Both the position numbers and the translations under genes were made by a program. Shown one piece after another: positions 34,674-46,046 of a stretch of DNA of 64,000 bases; the first letter of the stretch is position 1; the number at the start of each line of letters is the position of its first letter. Where the stretch lies: NCBI GenBank assembly GCA_040954595.2, contig CM082586.2, positions 10,354,001 to 10,418,000 of the forward strand. The letters run 5' to 3'. Source of the DNA: Balanoglossus misakiensis. Lineage: Eukaryota > Hemichordata. The notes below the pieces were generated by a model. That model worked only from the letters and a program-made list of their open reading frames with translations, had not been told where the DNA came from and made no database searches.

Positions 34674-34783
34674 CGACAGCTGTGTTCGATCGCGAACGCC
34701 ATTACTGTGTCTAATTAAATATTCATGAGCTTCATAGGCTGCCACGGAAATACTGCCCATAGGTGGCGTCGTTCAAGCTGTAG

Positions 34784-36403
34784 TGACAGGTGGTGGTTCC
34801 CAGAGTGTATCGTAACCAGGTGATGAGACTAGCCCATGAATCAGTGCTGGGTGGTCACCACGGAACTCACAAGACCACAGACAAGATCGTTTGGCCTGGG
34901 CTAACATCAGATGTTTCCCGTTACTGTCAGTCCTGTGATTCATGTCAACGGACACAACCAAAGGGACGGGTGACCAAGGTACCACTTGGAAGTATGCCAC
35001 TAATAGATATCCCTTTCCTACGTATTGCAGTAGACCTGGTTGGCCCTATTCATCCATGCACTGAACGCAAGAATAGGTACATACTTACTGTTGTTGATTA
35101 TGCAACACGCTATCCGGAGGCTGTTGCATTGACTAACATTGATACCAAGACTGTTGCAGAGGCGCTCCTGGACATCTACTCAAGAGTGGGGTGTCCACGT
35201 GAAATTCTGACAGATCAAGGAACTCAATTTACATCAGATGTGATGCGTGAGGTCAGCCGGCTTTTGTCTATAAAGCAGATGACTACCACCCCATACCACC
35301 CAGCATTCAATGGTCTAGTGGAACGGTTCAATGGTACATTGAAACTCATGCTCAGGAAGATGTGTGAGGAACGTCCAACATATTGGGATCGTTATCTGAA
35401 TGCTTTACTATTTGCCTACAGAGAAACGCCTCAATCGAGCACAGGATTCTCTCCGTTTGAGTTACTTTATGGGAGGAGTGTGCGTGGTCCAATGGCTATC
35501 TTGAAAGAACTATGGACTGGAGAGATCAGTGAACCAGAAACCAAAACGACTTATCAATACATCCTTGATCTTCAAAAGAAATTAAAGAAGGCATGCGATT
35601 TAGCAAGACAAGAACTGAAGATATCACAAGGCAAATACAAGTCCTACTACAATAGAAAGGCCAAATGGAGGAAGTTCAACAAAGGTGACGAGGTGTTATT
35701 GCTACTACCTACTGACCATAATAAACTACTTATGCACTGGAAGGGTCCTTTTCCAGTGGTGGAGAAAGCGAGCAATATGGATTACAAGATTGACTTTGGT
35801 CATAGGGTGAAAACATTCCATGCCAACCTGTTGAAGAGGTACTATCGAAGAACTGATCAGCTAGATGAAGTATCAGCTGGACTTCTTGAGATTGTGTGTG
35901 TATCTGTGATAGATGAGCAGAGTTATGAATCTTCAGAAGTACAAGAGAACACAGGGGTTAAAGTAAACGATGACTTACTGCGGGTTCCTGCATTCAAGCA
36001 GAAAGAATTTGCTGCAGATGTGAATGTATGTGACAACTTGTCAGACATACAGAAGCAAGTGGTGAGGAGGTTGCTGATCAATTACAAAGATATGTTAACT
36101 GATATTCGTGGTAACACCAACCTGGGTTTCCATGACATCAAGTTGATGGATCCAACACCAGTATGCAGTAGGCCATACCCCATCCCTCATGCACTCCGTG
36201 AAGCACTGAAAGATGAAGTCAAAACGATGATTAAGATGGGAGTAGCTGAACCTTCAGAGAGTCCATATGCTGTTCCACTGGTAATGGTGAAGAAATCTGA
36301 TGGGTCCAATCGTTGTTGTGTTGACATGAGAAAGCTCAATCGCATAACAGTGTTTGATGCAGAGCCTACACCAGACCTGAGTGAGCTTTTTGCTTTTTGC
36401 TAA
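34784..36403 (+). pseudogene. Gmr1-like integrase and start of reverse transcriptase
   Basis: The frame opens with VVPRVYRNQVMRLAHESVLG, then the H2C2 zinc site (HESVLGGHHG to CDSCQ). The integrase core is RIAVDLVGPIHP (D ~35028), ILTDQGTQF (D ~35211) and FNGLVERFNGTLK (E ~35323). The C-terminal domain has KWRKFNKGDEVLLLLP. After a linker, reverse transcriptase begins within the same frame (SPYAVPLVMVKKSDGSNRCC, VDMRKLNRIT). Integrase thus precedes reverse transcriptase. The frame ends at 36401-36403 because a 7-bp TTTTGCT unit is doubled at about 36387-36400. Confidence 0.88.
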
Positions 36404-36790
36404 GTTATCCAAGGATCACTATTTCACTAAAGTAGATCTCAGCAAAGAATATTGGCAAGTCCCGTTGACTGATAATTCTAAACAATTGACGGCATTTATC
36501 ACGCATGATGGGCTATACCAATTTATCAAAATGCCTTTCGGACTTGTAAATAGTGCTGCGACTTTTAGCAGAATTATGAGAAGATTGTTAAGAGATATGA
36601 AGAACGTAGACAACTATATCGATCACATACTGATCCACACTGCATCATGGGAAGAACATATCAAGACAATTACAGATTTGATGAGCAGACTACGAAAGGC
36701 AAAGTTAACAGCGAGACCAACTAAGTGTTATGTGGGTTATGAGCAGATCGATTTCCTGGGTCATGTGGTTGGTCATGGTGAACTAGTCCT
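36404..36790 (+). pseudogene. Gmr1-like reverse transcriptase, dead and truncated
   Basis: Continues in another frame: LSKDHYFTKVDLSKEYWQVP, MPFGLVNSAATFSRIMRR and DFLGHVVGHG. The usual YxDD catalytic motif reads YIDH here (36615-36626); the last Asp is His, one base change. Similarity stops near 36784-36790, and RNase H and everything after it are missing. Unrelated tandem repeats follow. Confidence 0.85.
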
Positions 36791-37145
36791 GTTTCAAAAT
36801 GACCTACATTACAGGTCCTATGCACACGTATTACATGTTCTGATTGGTTTATCCACTTCTCTAAGGTCCACTTGCGGCTCGCTGATTGGAGGGACCTTAT
36901 GTGTTAGGTCATATTACTATGTATTATTCACCAGACCTTGTAGGTTAGGTCTTATTACAATGCATTATTCACTTTACAGCTCCCTGATTGGTTAATGTGT
37001 AGGTCTGGTCCTCCAGTGTTCACTGCCTCATTATGCAGGACCTTGTAGGTTAGGTCTTATTAATATGTATTTATTCACCATACAGCTCCCTGATTGGTTA
37101 ACGTGTCAGTCTGGTCCCCCCAGTGTTCACTGCCTCATTGTGAAA
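36791..37145. repeat. ~105-bp minisatellite, about three units
   Basis: Units share GTAGGTTAGGTCTTATTA, TATTCACCATACAGCTCCC, TGATTGGTTAA and CAGTGTTCACTGCCTCATT. They begin near 36835 (diverged), 36937 and 37045. It abuts the broken end of the Gmr1-like element. Confidence 0.75.
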
Positions 37146-38105
37146 TGTCCCATGTGCTTCCTGGCTAGCGTTGTGGTAACATATTATTCGGGGTGTCCGC
37201 AGATCGTTCATTGATTTTCTGAGAAATAGCCTAACTGATACTATCTCCAACATAAACCGCACCCTGGAAAGATTAAATGATCTTTTAGGTGGACTTTGAA
37301 AATCTGATTAACTCATCTAAGCATTTTAGCTAAGTTGTATATTTTTTAATTATAATCATACAAAATACTTAAAAAATAAAAACAATGTTCAGTTTTAATA
37401 CCCACTGATGAGGGGAAACATCAGTTTCAAATTCTTTTCATGGGAGCGCTTGAGCAGAGTTATGAGTTTTGCTCTGTGAAAGAAAATGGGGGGATTTCAA
37501 AATTTTGGCAGTTCGGAAGGGGGATTTCAAAATATTTCGGGTTGTGAAAGGGGGGGGGGGCATGTGAAAATTAGCGGTAAAAGATGAATTCCCCCCCCCC
37601 CTCCAGAGGTGTTTGTGAATGCAGCCTAAGAAAGAAAAAATGTGAAATGGGTCAAATATGGGCCGGACGTGCCCATTCAACTCAATTTACTTTTGTTTGC
37701 TTTAAGTAGGAATTGATCACAGCTATATTTATTTTGGACACCTGAGCGACAAGAAAACAATCTGATTCTACATTTTAAAAAGCGTCATTGGAAAAGCACT
37801 GCAATTTTGTTTCTTGCTTTAAAAAAGTTTGGGGTGGCATGTAATAATTAAGGTGTGTCTAAATTACTAATTTGGTGCACCTCAAAGCCCTTAGCCAATG
37901 TAAATTATATCCTGCATTGTATTCATGAAGGATATCCTCCCGCGAGGTCAATGCCATTCAATGTCAAACAGTCTCAACAAAGACCATTGGACACTCATAG
38001 CCGTTTTGTATGAAAGTGACTGGAGTACGAGATGAGTTTCATGACAACAACAAATCATGCTCAGTCTCGCTGCAGGGTCTATAATTTCAATAACGGCTAG
38101 ACGCT
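37146..38105. other. region with no recognised gene; G and C tracts
   Basis: Low-copy AT-rich sequence. A poly-G tract at about 37549-37560 and a poly-C tract at about 37591-37601 lie 30 bp apart and could pair as a hairpin. Nothing coding is supported. Confidence 0.5.
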
Positions 38106-38108
38106 GGA

Positions 38109-38275
38109 CACTATCTTAGGTAACACTTACCTAAGATAGTGCTGGAACGACATGTTTAAACAGGTCGTTCCGGCACTCTGACCCTTTCGGCCCCAGTCGT
38201 TTCAGCCCCCATTTTCCACGACCCAAGTCGTTACAGCCCGGACAGTAACACCCCAGACATTTCAACACTTATCAG
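38109..38275. repeat. two hairpins followed by a short GTCGTTTCAGCCCC repeat
   Basis: CACTATCTTAGGTAA and its exact complement are separated by CAC (38109-38141). Next comes a palindrome around GTTTAAAC with GGAACGAC/GTCGTTCC arms (38144-38171). Then about five degenerate copies of a 15-16 bp unit like AGTCGTTTCAGCCCC run to 38275. Possibly the end of a decayed mobile element. Confidence 0.6.
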
Positions 38276-38679
38276 GGAAGACCTTAGCCCAACTATTAAA
38301 ACTTGGCTTGAACCTACTTAAGTTCTCCGCATGAAATATGAGCGAGCGTTGTCAGAGGACGACAGCTACGCACACTTTGGGCATGACCGAATCAAACAGA
38401 ATTGAATATTCTATATTCGGAAAAAACACCTTATCTCCGTTTTGCCGTTGACAAACCGATTTCTGTCATGACAGTTACTCCCGGGGACTGTGACAGACCA
38501 TATACAGACAGTAGAGGCCGCGCGCTGGGGGTCTACACAAGTCACTACAGCTGATGTAAGCAAGTACAACATGCTTTGCTTGCAGGAATGTTCCATTTTC
38601 AATAGAGGGGTGTGTATATTCAGAGGGAATGTCAGTCGGGGCCCTGGCTGGCAACATGCGGCGTATATATTGACAATCT

Positions 38680-39607
38680 TAGCCGGGAGACCAGGGCGTC
38701 GATCTAAAATACAACGCTCGGGGACAGTCGAGCAAGTCCTGCTGAGCTGAAAGATAGTAGTCTTGGCAACGATCGAGGTCGCTTAGTAACAAATGGATAA
38801 CGAGTGATCTATCAAATGTTGACGGGCGCCAGTGGTTGGATGATATAATTAAAGGCACGTAAGCTGTAACTGGATAAAAAATTAAAGTTTTAAATAATCT
38901 CATATATGCTTTTAATTATGTCTATTAAATGCTATTTCATGATAATATATCAAGCTCAACACTTATTTATGACAAAATGGCCAAAAATTAAAGAAAAACG
39001 AAAATTCCTGCAATTTTAAAAAAAGCGCAATATTGCAATGAAAAATGAAAATCTGATGTCTCAGTGGTGTACATTTACTTCCATGAGCTCAAGTGGATGA
39101 GATCATGTTTTGTTTATGAAGTTTCACAACCGGAAATGCAACATTTTCATTGTTTCTTGCATTTTCCCACGGTGGCGGCCATAATCGCTTGCGGCAAAGC
39201 TTTATTATTTATCTGGTTAAAACTTGCATATGCACTCATACTTAGGGTTTATAATGCTTGTGTATTGTTCACTACCTCCATCTGCATGGACTAATGGTAG
39301 TGCAGTTTGAAACAAAAATTATGAAAATTATCCCAAAAGTTACACCTTACGTGCCTTTAACAAAGCTTGGTTATGAATATTCATACACTTTCAAAACCAC
39401 TCCCACATCCCATCGCGGGAATTTCACACATGACTCCACCTCTATTTCCTTATTTAGAAGGCGACGATGTCATGTGGTTAACATTGAGTGACCAATTAGC
39501 TTACACGCAAGATTTACCACACGTGTCGTTCTACGAACAGAATTCTGTTCGTAAATAGAGACTGTCCCCGGGCGTTTCTTTTCCCCGACGCCCTGGTCTC
39601 CAGGCTA
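38680..39607. mobile_element. 928-bp non-autonomous Mutator-like element
   Basis: Perfect 9-bp target duplication TGACAATCT (38671-38679 and 39608-39616). Terminal repeats read TAGCCGGGAGACCAGGGCGT and TAGCCTGGAGACCAGGGCGT and stay similar for about 50 bp, including CGGGGACAGTC. A 9-bp duplication is typical of Mutator-like elements. The inside has no transposase and only short frames. A perfect 22-bp palindrome (TACGAACAGAA centre) lies at 39532-39553 next to the right repeat. Confidence 0.88.
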
Positions 39608-39919
39608 TGACAATCTCGCTGATAGGCGCAGCTGGAATTTATGTTTCTGTGGTATGATTATTGTATTTTATCAATGCACAATCACGATGGGCGAGTTTCA
39701 AGCAAGCAATTGGATTCGCTTCAATCCCTCACTAAAATCTAGACTGCACCACTGTATAATAACACAATACAGTCTTCTAGCCTCATGGTATAAACAGGAA
39801 CTCTTGTCTGCTGGACATCCGTGTACTTTGGTCTACTGAGTGAACGCGTTACGTATAGAGGTAGCGCAAAGTGAAAACCTATTTAAGGCAGCCACAACAA
39901 TCAGTGTTGACGTACATAC

Positions 39920-40022
39920 AATCTGACTAAAATCGCAGTTGGTATGACGACAGCATACTAATAATACTGTACCACATAAGTAAAAGACGTCGTCGTACCA
40001 TACATCTGATTTTATTCAGATT
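39920..40022. mobile_element. small fold-back element, diverged copy
   Basis: Arms AATCTGACTAAAATC and GATTTTATTCAGATT with inner GTATGACGAC against GTCGTCGTAC. It shares ends with the better-kept copy at 40276-40401. Confidence 0.6.
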
Positions 40023-40040
40023 ACTGCATATTTGCATATA

Positions 40041-40247
40041 CTGTGAAACAAGTTATTTTCGCGAGCAATACATTTTCGCGAGATACGTGAGAGCCAAAAT
40101 GGTATGAAAATAAGAGGTCGCATAATTATTTTTGAAGATAACGATGCAGTGAATGAAATAAGAGAACGCGAAAATTAATACTCGCGAAACAGTAGCCTCT
40201 CTCGATATCGTGAAAATTTCAACTCGCTAAAATAAAGTGTTTTACAG
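40041..40247. mobile_element. 207-bp Tc1/mariner-type MITE
   Basis: The ends read CTGTGAAACAAGTTATTTTC and CTGTAAAACACTTTATTTTA inward, with TA on both sides (40039-40040 and 40248-40249). CGCGAAAAT-type motifs face each other inside. The TA target points to Tc1/mariner elements. Confidence 0.75.
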
Positions 40248-40275
40248 TAGTTTATGTATGTAAAGTGTTCCTGAT

Positions 40276-40401
40276 GTTAACACAATCTGTTTGAAATCAG
40301 ATGTAGGCCTAGGGAATGGCGACGTAGTTTTTTGATGCTGCGACAGCATAAAAAACACGTCGCCGTTCCCTACATCTGATTTTAATCAGATTAGCGTTAA
40401 C
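40276..40401. mobile_element. 126-bp fold-back element
   Basis: GTTAACACAATCTG and GTTAACGCTAATCTG read inward from the ends. Inside, ATCAGATGTAGG pairs with CCTACATCTGAT and GGCGACGT with ACGTCGCC. It is almost a full palindrome. No coding content. Confidence 0.72.
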
Positions 40402-40506
40402 ATAACTTTATCAGAATAAGTTAACGCCATAACTTTGACAGAATAAGAGTTGCCTCAAACGGCTCTAACCGAATTTCCATTAATAGCAGAACAAACAAGC
40501 TGTAAT

Positions 40507-42474
40507 CAATACGCCAACCTTTAAAATATTACTTTAGAAAGTTTGTATTCATACTTTCTTCAAGTTGTCATAACGCTAACCCGAAATGTGTTTTAGTATT
40601 GCCTTTGTATTAATGGGCTAGATTCATGGCGTTATATGTCATAAATTAAAAAGACAACCCTTATTGTTTTTGATAATATTTATGTCGGAGAATCCACAAT
40701 GAAAAATATGTATTTTCAATTTCATAACTCAAAATAATTTTCAAATCCATGACCTTATTTTCAACTCCAGTGATCGTACATCCTGAACCTTGTTCCAGTA
40801 AATGATTGGTCATTACAGGGTTAATGGGCACTCTCCCGTTCTCTTCCTCCGCAGTTTCATTCATGTTCTTGTTTGACGGAAATGGGTGTGACCAGACGCT
40901 TGAATGTTTTCATGTGGGTTGAGTTGTTCATCGGGAACGGCCTCCTGGTGTGTCTGTACAGGTACGCAAGGAGAAACTGCCCACAAGAAGCTGCGAGTGA
41001 AACTATTTAAGGTAGTATGTGCCTCGCGGTCCGAGATTCTGACAAATGATAGTCCTCAAAACTTTTTCAAGTCATTGATTTACTAAAGTGTGTGGTGAGT
41101 CTCTTTGAAAACAACAACAATATTACTCATCATATTGTAATTTTTTGAAACTATAAAATGAAGTTGACAATGCACCAAACAGATTCTATTTATTTCTTCA
41201 TGACCATGTTCACCCCAAGGTCATATGGACCTGCAAGTATATGCCAGAGCCAGAGTCGACATTACCGAAGCCAGAGTTTAAAGCTTACAGGTCACCCCTT
41301 GCCAGCTCATGACTAGCTAAACTGCCATGGATGCCAAGAGATATATGACTACGGTAACCTGTAGATGGTTTCAGTATGTTTGAAGAAAGTGGTGGCGCAC
41401 TTTTGGCTACATTTGAAATGGCTATGGTACCAGTGGTTGAATTTGCAAAGGTGACCTTTGACCTGGCATCTTTAAAGATATTAAAGAACGATTTACCATT
41501 CCTTGTTGTCGTAAAATGACATCTGTAATAACTTATATTTTATCTGTTCATCTTGAAGTACTATATATTTAAACGCCAATTTTCCATTGCCAATCAAGTT
41601 TTTACAAATAAATTGTAATATGCATGTTGATTTTACAAAAACTCCTTACTTCCAAGTGAATTCTGTTACACATCACGTAACTATTTTCCCCACGAATTCT
41701 TCAGTTGCTAACTCGGAAATTTCATATATTGGGCAGAAATTGGATACATTACCCAGCCATTAAAATTACAGTTTTCTATTTTAATTGATCGTCCATAACT
41801 TCAAGTACTTTGACTTGACATACATTAAAAACATCATGGTGAATAAATAAAAATTATTTGATTATCTAATTGTGCATGTTTACATGGTTTTATTTTAGTA
41901 TGCTGGGTACTTAATGTCTAATGGCTCGCTGATTTTATACTGTTCAAGATGACAATCTAATTTTAGTTTTCAGCTGATAATTGAAATCAATGATTCAAAA
42001 AAATTGAATTTTGACATGAATAAACTTCTTGTTCATGGCAGTTGCTGTGTTTTGTTTCATTTGTATTCAATTTTTGCAAGCATACCATTGAGCACAGTTT
42101 GATTTGATTAAACACGTTTATCGGAAAATTTTGTCATTTGAAATATCTGTTTTTGCGCCCTCTACCATTTGACCAAATGATTCTCTTATTTTGGTGGCCT
42201 TTGTCTGTGTATATGAGAATACTATAGTACTCTCGCATCGATCATAGTAGAAGTTGATAACGTCTCTTGCCACGTGGCCTGGAAGAAAGGCGATCTTTAG
42301 AGTAAAAAAAACAAACTATCCAGATAGGAAGCTAGAAAAGAAGTTGAATCGTTGAAATTTTATTTATTTTATATTGTTAATATCGTTGGTGATGTTGACT
42401 GGCCGACAATCTTTGTCACACGAGTCTTTGCAGGCAGATTAAAACATTGCCTATTCCAGCAATAATCACAACAG
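40507..42474. repeat. 1.97-kb direct repeat, copy 2
   Basis: Partner of 23721-25689, same orientation, about 16.8 kb away. The edges are sharp: CAATACGCCAACC on the left and CACAACAG on the right. Flanks of the two copies differ on both sides. Differences between copies are mostly single bases and one-base changes in A/T runs. Confidence 0.88.
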
Positions 42475-43451
42475 GAGTGTGTCACACAGGAGACAGTTGG
42501 GATTATAGTCATAATCTACCTTAGTTTGTTGTCAACAACCAGATGTGGTCGCATTCCGTGCATCCGTGCATATTTTGGAACAACGACTCTATCGAACAGA
42601 CGTATTTCAAACACCTTGGAGAAAAACATCGATGACCAGTGGAATTGACTGTCGCTTGAAATCCGATAGGAATACACCTGTTTACGGTGGACGATACCGA
42701 CACTCCTCTGCTAACTTAATCTGCTCTGCTAACTGTACCTGCTTTGATTAAGTTGCGTCTAAAACTTTCCTTACAATACAATGTGGGTCTCGACTGTCGG
42801 TCCCAACTATAGCGACGACAGCCTCGGTATGTTTCGCCGATAGCAATCCGGAGATGAAATTTGCATACAGCAATATCTTTCAAGATAAATAATTTATGTC
42901 CTAAAGGTATTACTTTTAGTGGTCTGACGGAGACGTTTTCTGCTGTAACATGCAAAACCTGCGGCGGACCTGAGGTCATGTTGCGAACACTGTAGTTTTG
43001 TTACGCCCGCCATCCTTCGGACGTTTACCTCATCGGGGCTTCTTTGGGGAATCAGCCACGTCCGAAGGGTGAGAGTGTAAATTCTCTCCCTCTCCTTCTC
43101 CACCCAACATATTCATAGAGTCAGAGAGAGGTACCCGGCATATCGTAAACTTAACGAGAGGCATAACGAGACTTTCAACAAGTTTTCCGAGTAACACAAA
43201 TAGTTGTGGTTTATTACTGGTCACACGTAAGAATTACACGACTCTATCCATGCTCGTTGACTCCCGTCACGGATCTCCGGTGATAATAATGTGATATCAA
43301 ATTTCACCACCTCTTATTAATACGTTAGTCAAGTATTATGTCATAAAAGGAACACGTCATCTTAATATTTCTTAAACATGAACTTAGCGCGTGATATCTC
43401 TATCTCGTTCTGACATGTATCAATTACACAATCTTGTTTACTCTGAGTCAA
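42475..43451. other. region with no recognised gene
   Basis: Mixed sequence, less AT-rich than its surroundings, with short frames that match nothing I know. GGGTCTCGACTGTCGGTCCC at 42785-42804 is shared with 25880-25899. No RNA gene or repeat array seen. Confidence 0.45.
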
Positions 43452-46043
43452 ATACCTATTTTTTTTTGGTGATTTTCACCGATGTTTTTTTTTTCAAAAA
43501 TCGACGAACCAATGATTTTTTTCAAAATCGACGAAATTTTGAGATTATGCAAAGTCGAAAATTTTTCATTTTTTGATGATTTTCACCCATGATTTTTTTC
43601 AAAAATCTACGAAATTTTGAGATTTTGCAAACTCGAAAATTTGTCATTTTTTTATGATTTTCACCCATGATTTTTTTTTAAAAATCGACGAACCCATAAT
43701 TTTTTTCAAAATCGACGAAATTTTGAGATTTTGCAGTCTAAAATGTTTCATTTTTTGATGATTTTCACCCATGTTTTTTTTTCAAAAATCGACGAACCCA
43801 TGTTTTTTTTCAAAAGTCGACGAAATTTTGAGATTTTGCAGTCTTAAATTTGTCATTTTTTGATGGTTTTCACCCATGTTTTTTTAAAAAATCGACGAAC
43901 CCGTGATTTTTTTTCAAAATCGACGAAATTTTGAGATTTTGCAAAATCAAAAATTTGTCATTTTTTGATGATTTTCACCCATGTTTTTTTTTTCAGAAAT
44001 CGACGAACGCATGTTTTTTTTCAAAAATCGACGAAATTTTGAGATTTTGCAGTCGAAAATTTGTCATTTTTTGATGGTTTTCACCCATGTTTTTTTAAAA
44101 AATCGACGAACCCGTGATTTTTTTCAAAATCGACGAAATTTTGAGATTTTGCAAAATCAAAAATTTGTCATTTTTTTGATGATTTTCACCCATGATTTTT
44201 TTTCAAAAATCGACGAAATTTTGAGATTTGCAGTCGAAAATTTGTCATTTTTTGATGATTTTCACCCATGATTTTTTCAAAAATCGACGAACCCATATTT
44301 TTTTTCAAAATCGACGAAATTTTGAGATTTTGCAAAGTCGAAAATTTGTCATTTTTTGATGATTTTCACCCATGTTTTTTTTTTCAAAAATCGACGATAT
44401 TTTGAGATTTCGCAAAGTTGAAAATTTGACATTTGTTGATGATTTTCATGAGCTATAGCCTATGATTTTTTTTTCAAAAATCGACGAAATTTTGAGATTT
44501 TGCAGTCGAAAATTTGTCATTTTGTTGATTTTCACCCATGTTTTTTTTAAACAATCGACGAACCCATGATTTTTTTTCAAAATCGACGAACTTTTGAGAT
44601 TTTGCAAAATCGAAAATTTGTCATTTTTTGATGATTTTCACCCATGATTTTTTTTCAAAAATCGACGAACCCATAATTTTTTTCAAAATCGACGAAATTT
44701 TGAGATTTTGCAAAGTCGAAAATTTTTCATTTTTTGATGATTTTCACCCATGTTTTTTTAAAAAATCAACGAACCCATGATTTTTTTTCAAAATCGACGA
44801 AATTTTGAAATTTTGCAAAATCAAAAATTTGTCGTTTTTTTGAGGATTTTCACCCATGATTTTTTTTTCAAAAATCGACGAAATTTTGAGATTTTGCAGT
44901 CGAAAATTTGTAAATTTTTGATGATTTTCACCCATGTTTTTTAAAAAAATCAACGAACCCATGCTTTTTTTCAAAAGTCGACGAAATTTTAAGATTTTGC
45001 AGTCTTAAATTTGTCATTTTTTGATGGTTTTCACTCATGTTTTTTTAAAAAATCGACGAACCCGTGATTTTTTTTCAAAATCGACGAAATTTTGAGATTT
45101 TGCAAAATCAAAAATTTGTCATTTTTTTGATGATTTTCACCCATGATTTTTTTTCGAAAATCGACGAAATTTTGAGATTTTGCAGTCGAAAATTTGTCAT
45201 TTTTTGAAGATTTTCACCCATGATTTTTTTCAAAAATCGACGAACCCATAATTTTTTTCAAAATCGACGAAATTTTGACATTTTGCAAAGTCGAAAATTT
45301 GTCATTTTTTGATGATTTTCACCCATGTTTTTTTTCAAAAATCGACGAACCCATGGTTTTTTTTCAAAAATCGACGATATTTTGAGATTTCGCAAAGTTG
45401 AAAATTTGACATTTGTTGATGATTTTCATGAGCTACAGCCAATGATTTTTTTTTCAAAAATCGACGAAATTTTGAGATTTTGCAGTCGAAAATTTGTCAT
45501 TTTGTTGATTTTCACCCATGTTTTTTTTAAACAATCGACGAACCCATGATTTTTTTTCAAAATCGGCGAACTTTTGAGATTTGGAAAATCGAAAATTTGT
45601 CATTTTTTGATGATTTTCACCCATGATTTTTTTACAAAAATCGACGAACCCATGATTTTTTTCAAAATCGACGAAATTTTGAGGTTTTGCAAAGTCGAAA
45701 ATTTTTCATTTTTTGATGATTTTCACCCATGTTTTTTTTTAAAAATCAACGAACCCATGATTTTTTTTCCAAATCGACGAAATTTTGAGATTTTGCAAAG
45801 TCGAAAATTCACCCATGTTTTTTTAAAAAATCAACGAACCCATGATTTTTTTCAAAATCGATGAAATTTTGAGATTTTGCAAAGTCGAAAATTCACCCAT
45901 GTTTTTTTTCAAAAATCGACGAACCCATAATTTTTTTCAAAATCGACGAAATTTTGAGATTTTGCAAAATCAAAAATTTGTCATTTTTTGATGATTTTCA
46001 CCATGATTTTTTTTCAAAAATCGACCAAATTTTGAGATTTTGC
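43452..46043 (+). repeat. A/T-rich satellite array, forward orientation
   Basis: Monomers of about 78 bp read TTTGATGATTTTCACCCATG, a T run, CAAAAATCGACGAAATTTTG, AGATTTTGCAAAGTCGAAAA and TTTGTCA. A longer ~106-bp form inserts CGACGAACCCATG plus a T run. The two forms alternate. T-run length varies a lot. Frames across it are low-complexity and not genes. Confidence 0.95.
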
Positions 46044-46046
46044 AGT

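Larger units (their letters stand above)
29308..34774. mobile_element. two-gene DNA transposon nested in the Gmr1-like element
   Basis: The insertion separates the Gag-protease linker from the start of integrase. AAGCTGT occurs just outside both ends (29301-29307 and 34775-34781), a likely 7-8 bp target duplication. Inverted matches near the ends are GGGCAGTATTCC (29339-29350) against GGGCAGTATTTCC (complement of 34746-34758), with a shared CTATG just outside. Two genes face each other: a plus-strand 216-codon frame and a minus-strand three-exon transposase-like gene. Exact termini are uncertain. Confidence 0.72.
25964..36790 (+). mobile_element. Gmr1-like LTR retrotransposon (INT before RT), decayed and interrupted
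   Basis: Probable 5' LTR, tRNA-Pro-type primer site, gag with one zinc knuckle, protease, then integrase, then reverse transcriptase. That domain order is the hallmark of Gmr1-type Gypsy elements. The body is split at about 29300 by a 5.5-kb DNA transposon, and the reverse transcriptase stops near 36784, so the rest of Pol and the 3' LTR are missing. At least four reading-frame breaks are visible. Confidence 0.85.

Noticed and set aside
23721-42474. 1.97-kb repeats as the LTRs of the Gmr1-like element
   Set aside because: The primer-binding site at 27203 fixes an LTR end at 27200, 1.5 kb away from the first repeat, and the second repeat is far beyond the broken pol end.
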